This document shows positions 8,748-17,400 of a stretch of DNA of 64,000 bases, piece after piece. This DNA is from Chitinolyticbacter meiyuanensis (lineage in GTDB: Bacteria; Pseudomonadota; Gammaproteobacteria; Burkholderiales; Chitinibacteraceae). Within the stretch, counting starts at the first letter, position 1, and every line of letters starts with the position of its first letter. Location of the stretch: contig NZ_CP041335.1 of assembly GCF_008033135.1 (NCBI RefSeq), positions 2,423,925 through 2,487,924 of the forward strand, read 5' to 3'. The translations under genes and the position numbers were made by a program. The notes under the pieces were generated by a model. It worked only from the letters and a program-made list of their open reading frames with translations, was not told the DNA's origin and made no database searches.

Positions 8748-8840
8748 GGAGATGGCGTACCTCCCGCTTCGACAACCGCAGCCGCTCTAGCGCTGCTGAT
8801 GACGCCTACAGATTCTGACCGAGGTCGGAGCTGTAGGCGT
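8748..8840 (+). promoter_or_regulatory. Fluoride riboswitch (crcB motif) with expression platform
   Basis: The leader contains the conserved crcB-motif blocks in order. First comes GGAGATGG..CCTCC as helix P1 with its loop (8748-8764), then an ACAACCGC block (8772-8779). A variable hairpin follows, then the invariant GCTGATGACGCCTAC tail (8795-8809). GGCGT in the first loop can pair with ACGCC in the tail, as in the known pseudoknot. The tail also pairs with CTGTAGGCGT at 8831-8840, forming an alternative stem (8802-8811 with 8831-8840) that could be the off-state platform. The downstream gene at 8894 is a CLC-F-type fluoride transporter, exactly the expected target. Fluoride binding should raise expression. 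Confidence 0.92.
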
Positions 8841-8893
8841 TCGCGTTCACTTCCTCCCCCTTGGCCAGCCCGACTCATTCGAGCGAGCGACCA

Positions 8894-10156
8894 ATGCGTA
8901 AATCCCTTCCCGAATTGCTCGACCTGCTATCCCATCTGGGGAAATGGCTGGTCATTTCTTGTGGCGTCGCCCTGCTGGCCGGTGCGGCAGCTGCGCTATT
9001 TCTGTCTGCGCTAGATGGCGCCACCAACTGGCGAGAAGCGCATCGTTGGGTTATCTGGTTGCTCCCGATCGCAGGCCTGGGTGTGGGCCTGGTCTATCTG
9101 TGGTTCGGTCAGCAAGTTGATGGCGGCAATAACCTGATCATCGATGAGATCCACGATCCCAAGCAGGTCGTTCCTCTGCGTATGGCACCCTTGGTACTTG
9201 GCGCAACCGTCGTGTCTCACCTGTTTGGCGCCTCTGTCGGCCGCGAGGGTACGGCAGTACAGATGGGCGCCGCTTTAGCTGACCAACTGACTCGCCTGTT
9301 CCGCCTCAAGCCAGATGACCGGCGTGTTGTGCTGATGACAGGCATGAGCGCTGGTTTTGCCGCCGTATTCGGCACCCCGTTGGCTGGAGCAGTATTCGGC
9401 CTCGAGGTGTTGACGGTCGGCCGCATGCGCTCCGAAGCACTGTTGCCCTGCCTTGTTGCGGCGCTCCTGGCAGACCAAGTGACGTTGGCCTTCGGCATCC
9501 GGCACACCCATTACCTTGTTCCGGAAGTGGTCCCCATCAGCTTGTTGAGCTTGGGCGCAGTGTTGGTTGCGGGAATGGCATTTGGCTTGGTGGGCGCCGC
9601 ATTTGCCAAAGCAACCCATGCGCTCAGCGCGGCCATGAAGCGGCACATTTCGCACGCACCGTTGCGACCGTTGCTCGGTGGGATCGTCATCGCGTTCGCT
9701 GTCTGGTCGTTCGATGCCTACCGCTACACCGGGTTGGGTATTCCGGACATCGTGCATGCCTTTGAGGCGCCCATGGATAGCTGGGACTTTTTATGCAAGC
9801 TGGCATTCACCGCCATGTCGATCGGTAGCGGGTTCAAAGGCGGCGAGGTGACACCGCTGTTCTACATCGGAGCGACACTGGGCAACGTCCTGGCCCCGTT
9901 GCTGCACCTGCCGCTCGCGCAGCTTGCCGCCATTGGCTTTGTTGCCGTATTCGCCGGCGCCGCAAACACGCCGCTGGCTACCACCCTGATGGCCATGGAG
10001 TTGTTTGGCGTGGAAATCGGCCCGCTCGCGGCAGTAGGCTGCGTCACGGCCTATTTGTTTTCGGGGCATATGGGGATTTACCACGCGCAGCGCAGGGCAA
10101 GCAGCAAGCACTGGACTCGGTCCAGCCGAACCCAGGCGCAGCGGGATTCTCGTTAA
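8894..10156 (+). CDS. CLC-F-type fluoride/proton antiporter (EriC-F)
   Basis: A 420-residue membrane protein of the CLC chloride-channel/antiporter fold. It has GREGTAVQ at about residues 116-123 (with the gating Glu at 118) and GSGFKGGEVTPLF near residue 310. The usual chloride-binding GSGIP motif is replaced by a GGNNLI segment (about residues 77-82). This replacement together with GREGT rather than GREGP is the pattern of the fluoride-selective CLC-F clade. Such proteins expel F- in exchange for protons. The gene lies 54 bases after a fluoride riboswitch, which strongly supports the substrate. The start at 8894 gives an N-terminus just before the first amphipathic helix. Confidence 0.9.
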   Translation: MRKSLPELLDLLSHLGKWLVISCGVALLAGAAAALFLSALDGATNWREAHRWVIWLLPIAGLGVGLVYLWFGQQVDGGNNLIIDEIHDPKQVVPLRMAPLVLGATVVSHLFGASVGREGTAVQMGAALADQLTRLFRLKPDDRRVVLMTGMSAGFAAVFGTPLAGAVFGLEVLTVGRMRSEALLPCLVAALLADQVTLAFGIRHTHYLVPEVVPISLLSLGAVLVAGMAFGLVGAAFAKATHALSAAMKRHISHAPLRPLLGGIVIAFAVWSFDAYRYTGLGIPDIVHAFEAPMDSWDFLCKLAFTAMSIGSGFKGGEVTPLFYIGATLGNVLAPLLHLPLAQLAAIGFVAVFAGAANTPLATTLMAMELFGVEIGPLAAVGCVTAYLFSGHMGIYHAQRRASSKHWTRSSRTQAQRDSR

Positions 10157-10376
10157 GTCGTTTTGGTAGAAGACGGCCGGTCTCAACAGCAAATTGATGC
10201 TACGTTCATATCTGAAGGGCCGATCTCGGTGCAGCGCCATGCGGTTCCAACGGGATCCCGGCACCCAGCAGTACTCCCATTGCTGCTGGGCGGTAACGTC
10301 GTCCAAATCACAACAATAGCGACACCTTCAAGCTCCCCCTTCCCTCGCGGCCGCGGCCTGCATGCAAGGAGTTGTC

Positions 10377-11897
10377 ATGTTCGAACGAATGACGGTCTTG
10401 GGCCGATTGACCTGCCTGATCGCAACGCTGCTTGTCGCCACATTGGTCGTCGGCTTGATCGGCCTGAAGGACCTGCGCGATGCGAATCAAGCGATGAGCA
10501 CCGTCTACCATGATCGCGTCGTTCCCCTGAAGGGACTCAAGGCGATCTCCGATATGTACGCGGTAAATATTGTCGACGCGTCACACAAGGCGCGCGCAGG
10601 CACCATGAGTTGGGCTACAGCTTCAGGGGCCGTCGCCGAGGCGGAAAGTACCATCAAGCGAGAGCTCGATGCCTATCTGGCCACGCATCTAGTGCCGGAT
10701 GAAACCCGCGTCGTGGATCAGTTGCGGCCATTGCTCAAGGAAGCCGACAAAGCCGTCGAGCAGCTCAAGGGCATTCTGAAGGCCGAGGATGCGACTGCCC
10801 TGGATCACTTCGTGACGCAAGAGTTGTATCCGCGCTTCGATCCAGTGACAGCGCAGTTTGGTGCGCTCACCCAGGTCCAGCTGACCGTAGCAGAACGTGA
10901 GTATGAAGCATCCCAACAGCGCTATCAGCAAGCCCTGTTGCTGACGATCTCAGTGCTCATCATCACCGTCGTGCTAGCCGGGATACTGGGCTGGTGCATT
11001 ACGCGCAGTCTGCTGAAACAGCTTGGCGGCGAACCCACCGACGCCGCGCTGATCCTGCAGCGCGTAGCGGACGGCGATCTGACCGTGACTGTCCCGGTCA
11101 AGCCTGGCGACAGTAGCTCTATGTTGTTCAGTATTCGGCAGATGGTCGGGAAGCTCACCGGGGTCGTGGGCGACATTTCCAGCTCAGCTACTGCACTGGC
11201 TTCGGCATCCGAGCAGATTGCCTCATCCGCACAGGCCTTGTCCCAAAATGCCTCGGAACAGGCTGCAAGCGTCGAGCAAACCAGCGCCTCGGTGGAGGAA
11301 ATCGCCGCGACCGTTGCCCAAAACGCCGACAACGCGCGCACAACGAACAGCATGGCCACACAAAGCGCTGGTGATGCGAGCGAGGGTGGCGAAGCCGTGA
11401 AACAAACGGTGGCTGCAATGCGGCAGATCGCCGGAAGGATCGGCATCATCGACGACATCGCCTACCAGACCAACCTGCTGGCGCTGAACGCTGCGATCGA
11501 AGCAGCCCGCGCGGGTGACCATGGCAAGGGCTTCGCTGTGGTCGCGGCCGAGGTCCGCAAGCTTGCGGTTCGTAGTCAGTCAGCCGCCCAGGAAATCAGC
11601 GAAGTAGCGGGCAGCAGTGTGAATCTCGCCGCCCGCGCCGGCGGCCTGCTCGACCGTATGGTTCCGGACATCGTGAAGACGGCGGATCTGGTTCGTGAGA
11701 TCACCACGGCGAGCAACGAGCAGACGACAGGACTCGACCAGATCAATACGGCGGTGAGCCAACTCGCACAGACCACACAGATGAATGCGTCTGCTTCGGA
11801 AGAGCTGTCTTCCACTGCGGAAGAAATGAGCAGCCAAGCAGTACAGCTCCAGAACATGATCGGCTTTTTTCGTATATCGTCTAGCGTTCGAAATTGA
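10377..11897 (+). CDS. Methyl-accepting chemotaxis protein
   Basis: A 506-residue transmembrane chemoreceptor. Helix 1 is near residues 10-32, followed by a four-helix-bundle periplasmic domain of about 150 residues. Helix 2 ([20 protein letters not shown]) leads to a HAMP domain ([10 protein letters not shown]...VADGDLTV) and a long signalling coiled coil. The hairpin tip sequence [20 protein letters not shown] is the conserved CheA/CheW contact. The start at 10377 has AAGGA 7 bases upstream. The ligand is unknown. Its cytoplasmic half is nearly identical in sequence to that of the receptor at 19630-21291. A hairpin terminator follows. Confidence 0.95.
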   Translation: MFERMTVLGRLTCLIATLLVATLVVGLIGLKDLRDANQAMSTVYHDRVVPLKGLKAISDMYAVNIVDASHKARAGTMSWATASGAVAEAESTIKRELDAYLATHLVPDETRVVDQLRPLLKEADKAVEQLKGILKAEDATALDHFVTQELYPRFDPVTAQFGALTQVQLTVAEREYEASQQRYQQALLLTISVLIITVVLAGILGWCITRSLLKQLGGEPTDAALILQRVADGDLTVTVPVKPGDSSSMLFSIRQMVGKLTGVVGDISSSATALASASEQIASSAQALSQNASEQAASVEQTSASVEEIAATVAQNADNARTTNSMATQSAGDASEGGEAVKQTVAAMRQIAGRIGIIDDIAYQTNLLALNAAIEAARAGDHGKGFAVVAAEVRKLAVRSQSAAQEISEVAGSSVNLAARAGGLLDRMVPDIVKTADLVREITTASNEQTTGLDQINTAVSQLAQTTQMNASASEELSSTAEEMSSQAVQLQNMIGFFRISSSVRN

Positions 11898-11954
11898 GTC
11901 AGAAAGTAGTTGTGCCATGCCGTTACAAGCGCTTGGTCATCCCCAACGATAGAA

Positions 11955-11981
11955 GTGACGGCGCCAAAGCAGCGCCGTCAC
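11955..11981 (+). terminator. Shared hairpin between convergent genes
   Basis: A perfect 10-bp stem, GTGACGGCGC with GCGCCGTCAC around a 7-base loop, lies between the receptor stop (11897) and the convergent alkylsulfatase stop (11992). It can terminate transcription from either side, though no long T-run follows on either strand. Confidence 0.7.
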
Positions 11982-11991
11982 TCCCAGCCAG

Positions 11992-14016
11992 TTACTTGAC
12001 GCGGTTTTCCGGTTGCAGCGGCAAGACCAGGTTCATGTTGTTTTTCAAGTCGAGGGCGAAGATGCCGTCCAACTTGGCAACAGCGGCTTTATTGCCATCA
12101 ATCTTCGCTTTGCCCGAGCTGGCAAGATCATCCAGCGTGGCTTTGCCGGAGGCAAAACTAAGCAGATCGGCTTGGGAGATTTCCAAAGTCGCATCGGCAT
12201 TTGGCGACTGAAACTTGGATACTCGATTCAGCACACCGTTATGCAGATCAAGAAGGAACTGAGCCCCGCCCGAGAGCTTGAGATTAATTACGGCGTTGCC
12301 CGCCTTCTCCGCCTTGATCTGGTCGACCAGCATGCCCAGGTAGTTGATGAACAGATCCGGTGGTAGGCTGGCGATGACCTCGGGCGACGTGGTAGTCAGG
12401 TTGTTCGGCACGTTCCCACCCGTGCGCAACTCCACTGCCGCGCCGAGATACCAGTTGCGATACAGCGAATTCTCCTCCTGGTAACCGAGCTGCTCCATCG
12501 CATCGGCCATCAGGTAATTCACGTCCTTGTCGCTGCCATCACCAGCCACGATGTTATTCAGCAAGTCGACCGTGAATCGGTAGTCACCCTTGTTGAACGC
12601 GTTCACCGCCGCGGCCAACACCTTGTCCTTCCCGCCAATGGCTTCAACGTAGCGTTTGCCACGTTCCGCATCCGGGTATTTCGCGAGCTCCGTCGGATTG
12701 CCGTTATACCAACCCAGGTTCCTCACATAGGTCGACTTCAAGTTATTTCGGGTATGCCCGTAGTACGGCCGGTTGTCCCACTGATTGAAGACTGACTTGG
12801 GTAGCTGGGCATTCTCTGCGATATCGTCAGGACGGTAGCCGTAATTGGCATAACGTAGCGTGGTGTCGAATAGCGACTGATAGACGTCTCGCTGATTCTT
12901 CAGATACTCCACCACGTTCTTGTTGCCCCAGACCGGCCACGTGTGTGGACCAAAGTGCACTTCCACCTCCTGCCCCCACCGCGCAACGGCTTCGCCGATG
13001 TACTTCGCCCAGACACTGGCATCTCGTGTTTGCGCGCCGCGCAGGGTGTACAAGTTGTGCTGCAGGTGATTTACATCCTCCGCCATCGAGAGCGCCTTCC
13101 ACTGCGGGATGTACATCACCATCTCGGCCGGGGCTTCGGAATGCGGGGCCAGATAGAACACGAAATCGACGCCATCGATCGTGACTTTCTCGCCATCTTT
13201 GGTGATGACCTTGTTCGGAATGGCGAGCGACGAGGCATCGGTAGCGAGTGCGGGCCCCAACGATCCGGTGATGATGCCTTTCTCGCCCGGCTTGAGGACA
13301 TTGCCGTACTGATAGCCTGAACGACGTGCCATGATGTTGCCGGCAGTCACATTTTCGGCCACGGCCTCTTCGATAAAGCCTTCCGGAGCGATCAACGGGA
13401 TTTTTCCGCTCTTGAAGTCTTCCGCCTTGGCCAAGCCGGACTTGATAATTCCGTCATATCCGCCGAAGTGGTCGGCATGGCTATGGCTGATGATGACGCC
13501 CTTGAGCGGCTTACGGCCACGGTGTTTTTCGTAGAGTTCGATCGACTTGGTCAAAGCAATCGGGCTGTATTCAACGTCGAAGAATACAACCCCAGTCTTG
13601 GTCTCGATGATGGTCAGGCTCGACAAATCCTGGCCTCGTACTTGGTAAATATGGTCAGTTACCTTGAACAGGCCGCCATAGTTGGCCAATTGGGCATGGC
13701 GCCAAAGGCTCGGATTCACCGAATCAGGTGCGGTTTTACCCTGCATAAAATTGAGGCCGGTCGCATCGAACACACCACCTTCGATATTGCCATCGTTCAG
13801 CAACGGGGCAATTAGGTTTCGGCGCGAATCGTCGAACGCAGTTTTGCTCTCAAAATCGAGTTGCTGGTAAACCGCTTGGTTGGCATCGCGGGTGAACTTG
13901 GTCGCACTCTTTTGCTCCGGCGTGAACCGATAATCGGCAGCGCCAGCTTGACTCCAAGCTACCGCGATCAGCCCGGCCAGGCTCAAGTGGGAAAGATTGA
14001 TTGCTACGCTTTTCAT
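11992..14016 (-). CDS. Secreted zinc alkylsulfatase (SdsA1/BDS1 family)
   Basis: A 674-residue protein with a signal peptide (MKSVAINLSHLSLAGLIAVAWSQAGA). It has a metallo-beta-lactamase domain with the metal motif HSHADHFGG (about residues 175-183), then a helical dimerisation domain and a C-terminal SCP2-like domain (ending LVLPLQPENRVK). This layout and length are those of SDS hydrolase SdsA1, which cleaves primary alkyl sulfates to alcohol and sulfate in the periplasm. The ATG at 14016 is preferred over 14025 because AGGAG sits 9 bases before it and directly abuts the earlier one. It precedes no obvious transporter, but an outer-membrane barrel gene lies just upstream in the same direction. 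Confidence 0.93.
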   Translation of the reverse strand: MKSVAINLSHLSLAGLIAVAWSQAGAADYRFTPEQKSATKFTRDANQAVYQQLDFESKTAFDDSRRNLIAPLLNDGNIEGGVFDATGLNFMQGKTAPDSVNPSLWRHAQLANYGGLFKVTDHIYQVRGQDLSSLTIIETKTGVVFFDVEYSPIALTKSIELYEKHRGRKPLKGVIISHSHADHFGGYDGIIKSGLAKAEDFKSGKIPLIAPEGFIEEAVAENVTAGNIMARRSGYQYGNVLKPGEKGIITGSLGPALATDASSLAIPNKVITKDGEKVTIDGVDFVFYLAPHSEAPAEMVMYIPQWKALSMAEDVNHLQHNLYTLRGAQTRDASVWAKYIGEAVARWGQEVEVHFGPHTWPVWGNKNVVEYLKNQRDVYQSLFDTTLRYANYGYRPDDIAENAQLPKSVFNQWDNRPYYGHTRNNLKSTYVRNLGWYNGNPTELAKYPDAERGKRYVEAIGGKDKVLAAAVNAFNKGDYRFTVDLLNNIVAGDGSDKDVNYLMADAMEQLGYQEENSLYRNWYLGAAVELRTGGNVPNNLTTTSPEVIASLPPDLFINYLGMLVDQIKAEKAGNAVINLKLSGGAQFLLDLHNGVLNRVSKFQSPNADATLEISQADLLSFASGKATLDDLASSGKAKIDGNKAAVAKLDGIFALDLKNNMNLVLPLQPENRVK

Positions 14017-14151
14017 TGCGGACATCTCCTAGTGGGAATTCACTGCTTTCCAGCAACAGCAAAAACAACTTCCAGACGAAAAGGTGACGGTGCTGCGTCC
14101 TCGACTCGTGATTCGGGACGGATCGACACAACCCGTGAGCCGGTAAAAGGG

Positions 14152-14934
14152 TTAATTCAGGAACTGCAGATTGAGCGCAAAGAAGATCTGCCACTCAGGC
14201 TGGCCCGGGCCTTTGTCGGCAACGGAGAACTGCGGCTCGATGAAAAAGTTGTAAACCGTCGTACCACGCTTCACGACTTGGCCGACACCGATGCCCAGCG
14301 GTACGCTGTAGTTGTCGTTTTCCAGGTTGTAGACCCAGATGGGCGCTGCTCTCAGATAAGTGCCACCACCGAGCTGGTAGAACAGAAAAGGCTGGAATGC
14401 CGCCACGTTCACATCCTCGCGGTCATCCTCGCCAGCAAAGCTGGCTTGCCAGGAAGCGAGATAGCCGTACTGGAATTGGGGTGAGCTGGCGTCGAACATC
14501 ACATTGACCAGCCCAGCCGACCACTTCTCGCTCCCCAAGCGGTCATCGCCCGCAGTAGGCGCAGTGAGCTGCGGGCCGATACCGAAGCTCACTGCGGGAT
14601 TGCCGGTGTCGATCAAGTACGCGGTAAACAAATTCAGATCGCCAATTGCAGTATGGTGACCTCCGGTAGGTGCCACTGGCATGGTGTTGACCGGCAGCGA
14701 TGCGCGTAACAACCACTTGCTCTCACCAAGCGAGAACGGTTTGGCATAGCGAAACCAGAACTGGTTGGCTTCCTCGTCCGATTCGGTGAGCTCGCCAATG
14801 TAGTAGTTCTGCATGTTGAACGCGGTCATGTTGGCCAATGGGTTGTTGGCCTGCGCCGCGTCGGGCGCATCCGCTCCTAGTGCAATACCTGCCGCCGCCA
14901 ACACCGGCGCTCCAAAAAGCCACATGGATTTCAT
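14152..14934 (-). CDS. Outer-membrane beta-barrel protein, unknown role
   Basis: A 260-residue protein with a signal peptide ([23 protein letters not shown]) followed by alternating amphipathic strands and a C-terminal strand ending in hydrophobic residues ([10 protein letters not shown]), typical of outer-membrane barrels. The segment [19 protein letters not shown] is characteristic of a proteobacterial family often mislabelled 'neuromedin U'. AGGA lies 8-9 bases before the ATG. It is 135 bases upstream of the alkylsulfatase gene on the same strand, so uptake or binding of amphipathic substrates is a possible but unproven role. Confidence 0.75.
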   Translation of the reverse strand: MKSMWLFGAPVLAAAGIALGADAPDAAQANNPLANMTAFNMQNYYIGELTESDEEANQFWFRYAKPFSLGESKWLLRASLPVNTMPVAPTGGHHTAIGDLNLFTAYLIDTGNPAVSFGIGPQLTAPTAGDDRLGSEKWSAGLVNVMFDASSPQFQYGYLASWQASFAGEDDREDVNVAAFQPFLFYQLGGGTYLRAAPIWVYNLENDNYSVPLGIGVGQVVKRGTTVYNFFIEPQFSVADKGPGQPEWQIFFALNLQFLN

Positions 14935-14971
14935 CGATGTGTCCTATAAGGCAAATGGGCTCGACCTGACC

Positions 14972-15262
14972 TCAATCATTGCCGGGACGCTTGATCCGAA
15001 ATTGCTCACGGTCCTTGCCGCGGATCCAGTTCGGTGGGCGACCGAAGCCGTTCCAGGACCGCCCTGTCTCGGGATCACGAAATTGCGCCAAATCGGAGAG
15101 GTCGGCCCCGAACAGCTGTTCGGGAGTGATGCCGTACTCCGCGATCTTGCTGCGCATCCCTGAAATCAGTTCATGAAGCTCGCGTTGGCGAAGCCGCTCC
15201 ACTTCCGACTCCAGTTCCCGGATGCGTGACCTGAATTGGCGGTAAGGGGACACCGGAGCCAT
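14972..15262 (-). CDS. H-NS-family nucleoid protein
   Basis: A 96-residue protein (start MAPVSPYRQFRSRI at 15262) with an N-terminal coiled coil for oligomerisation (RIRELESEVERLRQRELHEL). The C-terminal H-NS DNA-binding domain is marked by DPETGRSWNGFGRPPNWI, close to the family consensus TWTGRGRxPxW. H-NS-like proteins silence AT-rich, often foreign, DNA. Longer in-frame starts reach 15355 but add sequence unlike the family. It is divergent from the AraC-type regulator gene. Confidence 0.88.
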   Translation of the reverse strand: MAPVSPYRQFRSRIRELESEVERLRQRELHELISGMRSKIAEYGITPEQLFGADLSDLAQFRDPETGRSWNGFGRPPNWIRGKDREQFRIKRPGND

Positions 15263-15353
15263 ACGAGCACCATGACATGACGACTTCTGACAGAGTAGAT
15301 CGTTATTTTGGATGTTTAATATCCGAAAAACGAAATACTGGAGAAAGGTAAAC

Positions 15354-16322
15354 ATGAGCCAAGTGAACCTGTTTCAGGAGCATCGCTACGACGGACTCGA
15401 TCCGACCCAGGCGTTCGATGTGGTGTACGGCGGCCATTTCGAGCACCGCTTGCTCGCAGCCAAAGGCGGCAAAATGAGGCACCGCCGCTTGGTGCTGGCA
15501 GACACGCGATTGGAGACGGGCTACTACGACTTTCCGGTGGCTGCACAAGGTGTCATGCCCAAAGGAGTGGTGTGCTTCGGTGTATTGGCCGACGGTTTTG
15601 AAGCCACCCGCTACAACACGTCGATGATCGAGCGGGATACGCTGCAGATTTATCCCTCGGGCATTGATTTGCTCTACCACGCTGCCGGTCAGTCGCGATG
15701 GATCAACTTCGTCGCACTGGAGTCGCAACTACAGGAGATCGCGCTGGAAGAGACAGGGCGCCCCCTCACGCTGCCCAAACGTGATGCAACGTCACTCCGC
15801 CTCATCCCCGGCCAGCATGCCAAGCTCGTGCAGCTTGTCGATGATGCATTCGCTGTCGCCAAGGCACAGCAACCTGGGGGCTTGCACGCGCAACTGGCTG
15901 AGGAGGTTGCGCGAGCCCTGCTTCAGGGCTTCGTGAGCGCCATACACACCGCCGTCAAAGTCACATCCGTGGCCGAGGCTGCGGCCAAGCGACACTTCCA
16001 GCTCGTTCTGGCGTGTGAGCGCCTGGCTCGATCGACGGACAGCCCTGCGATCGATTTGGACGAACTCTCACGCCGTTGCGGCTATACCCGACGCGCGCTG
16101 GAGCTGATCTTTCAGCGCAGTGTCGGCATGCCCCCTGGCCGTTGGTTCATGAACATCCGGCTGAATGGCGCGCTGCGTGACCTACTGGCTCCAGCTTCCA
16201 CATACGGCGTGGCCGATGTCGCGGTGAAATGGGGCTTTCGCCACCTCTCCCGGTTTGCGCAGCAGTACCAGCGGACCTTCGGGGAGCTACCCAGCCAGAC
16301 CTTGCAACGCGCACGCGCCTGA
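15354..16322 (+). CDS. AraC-family transcriptional regulator
   Basis: A 322-residue protein. Its N-terminal ~200 residues form an effector domain without a recognised ligand. The C-terminal ~100 residues carry two helix-turn-helix motifs (IDLDELSRRCGYTRRALELIF and VADVAVKWGFRHLSRFAQQY, the second being the AraC signature). The ATG at 15354 follows GGAGAAAGG. Its position between the H-NS/alkylsulfatase block and the chemotaxis operon does not reveal the target; the divergent H-NS gene is one candidate. Confidence 0.88.
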   Translation: MSQVNLFQEHRYDGLDPTQAFDVVYGGHFEHRLLAAKGGKMRHRRLVLADTRLETGYYDFPVAAQGVMPKGVVCFGVLADGFEATRYNTSMIERDTLQIYPSGIDLLYHAAGQSRWINFVALESQLQEIALEETGRPLTLPKRDATSLRLIPGQHAKLVQLVDDAFAVAKAQQPGGLHAQLAEEVARALLQGFVSAIHTAVKVTSVAEAAAKRHFQLVLACERLARSTDSPAIDLDELSRRCGYTRRALELIFQRSVGMPPGRWFMNIRLNGALRDLLAPASTYGVADVAVKWGFRHLSRFAQQYQRTFGELPSQTLQRARA

Positions 16323-16503
16323 AGCTGCCCACCTCGTTCTCCCTGCTCAATCGTTGGTTTTAACCAGAAGTGCTTCTGCATCGCCCTTGTGCTGCCCCAT
16401 TGGCATGCCAGCGTCAGCCCCAAATTGGTGCTAGTTTGAGTTCAGACGAAGCGTAATCAGACAAGTCTTCACTCAGGCTTCGTTGTCCCATTCCGAGGTC
16501 GCG

Positions 16504-17025
16504 ATGTATACACACTCCGTTTCGTCATACGGTCACACGAGCGCTGAGGGAATGCGTCAATTCCTGACTTTCTCGCTGAATGACGAGCCGTTCGCCATGC
16601 CAATCACGCAGGTTCGCGAGATCATCGAATTCCCTGGATTGACTGAAATTCCCATGATGCCGGCGTTCTTGAGAGGCGTGATCAACGTTCGCGGCGCAGT
16701 AGTTCCAGTCATTGACCTGGCAGTGCGCTTTGGCCGAAAGGAAACGATCACCACACGCAGAACGTGCATCATCATTCTTGAGATGGAACAGCCAACTGGT
16801 CCCTTGCAGCTGGGCATGCTCGTCGATGCCGTGAACGATGTGCTTGATGTCGATCCCGGGGCCATTGAACCTCGCCCTACCTTCGGCGCGCACATCCGCG
16901 CCGACTTTATTGCCGGCATGATCAAGCGAGACGAGCGCTTTGTGATTGCGTTGGCGATCGAGCAGATCCTTTCCGGAGACGAGTTGGCAGGCCTCGCGGC
17001 GCTGCAGGAATCCGAAACGGCTTGA
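16504..17025 (+). CDS. cheW: CheW chemotaxis coupling protein
   Basis: A 173-residue CheW-domain protein (FLTFSLNDEPFAMPITQVREI... RGVINVRGAVVPVIDL). It bridges CheA to chemoreceptor tips and is the first gene of a CheW-STAS-CheA-MCP run with gaps of 37, 8 and 60 bases, probably one operon. The ATG at 16504 has GAGG upstream. It lies slightly above the usual length (about 160) because of a short N-terminal extension. Confidence 0.93.
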   Translation: MYTHSVSSYGHTSAEGMRQFLTFSLNDEPFAMPITQVREIIEFPGLTEIPMMPAFLRGVINVRGAVVPVIDLAVRFGRKETITTRRTCIIILEMEQPTGPLQLGMLVDAVNDVLDVDPGAIEPRPTFGAHIRADFIAGMIKRDERFVIALAIEQILSGDELAGLAALQESETA

Positions 17026-17062
17026 GCCCTCATTCCAGAACGACTCACGATCGGGAGCCGCC

Positions 17063-17392
17063 ATGCCGCTGACCGCGTTAGCCGAAGGTGAAAGCGCCCA
17101 GTTCCGCCTCGATGGCGAACTCACCATCTTTCATGCAGCAGAACTCAAGGATGTGCTGCTTGCCGCACTCGGCGAGGGCGGCGGCCCGCCGCTGACCATC
17201 GATCTGTCCGGCGTCGACGAACTCGATACCGCAGGCGTGCAGCTGCTGCTGCTCGCCAAGCGCGAGGCGGCGCGGCACGGCCGGGCACTCGCCTACAGCG
17301 GCCACAGCCCGGCGGTGATCTCAGTACTGGAGCTTCTCGACCTGGCGGGCACGCTGGGCGATCCGGTGCTCATTCCCAACGCTAGCCGCTGA
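17063..17392 (+). CDS. STAS-domain protein in the chemotaxis operon
   Basis: A 109-residue single STAS domain. The conserved phosphorylatable position lies in IDLSGVDELDTAGVQLLL, where the residue matching SpoIIAA Ser58 is Thr (DELDTAG). A Ser or Thr here normally allows control by a serine kinase. CGGGAG precedes the ATG at 17063. STAS proteins encoded next to CheA occur in alternative chemosensory systems, where they may act as an output or modulator in place of or beside CheY; that role here is inference. Confidence 0.85.
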   Translation: MPLTALAEGESAQFRLDGELTIFHAAELKDVLLAALGEGGGPPLTIDLSGVDELDTAGVQLLLLAKREAARHGRALAYSGHSPAVISVLELLDLAGTLGDPVLIPNASR

Positions 17393-17400
17393 GGTCGATC

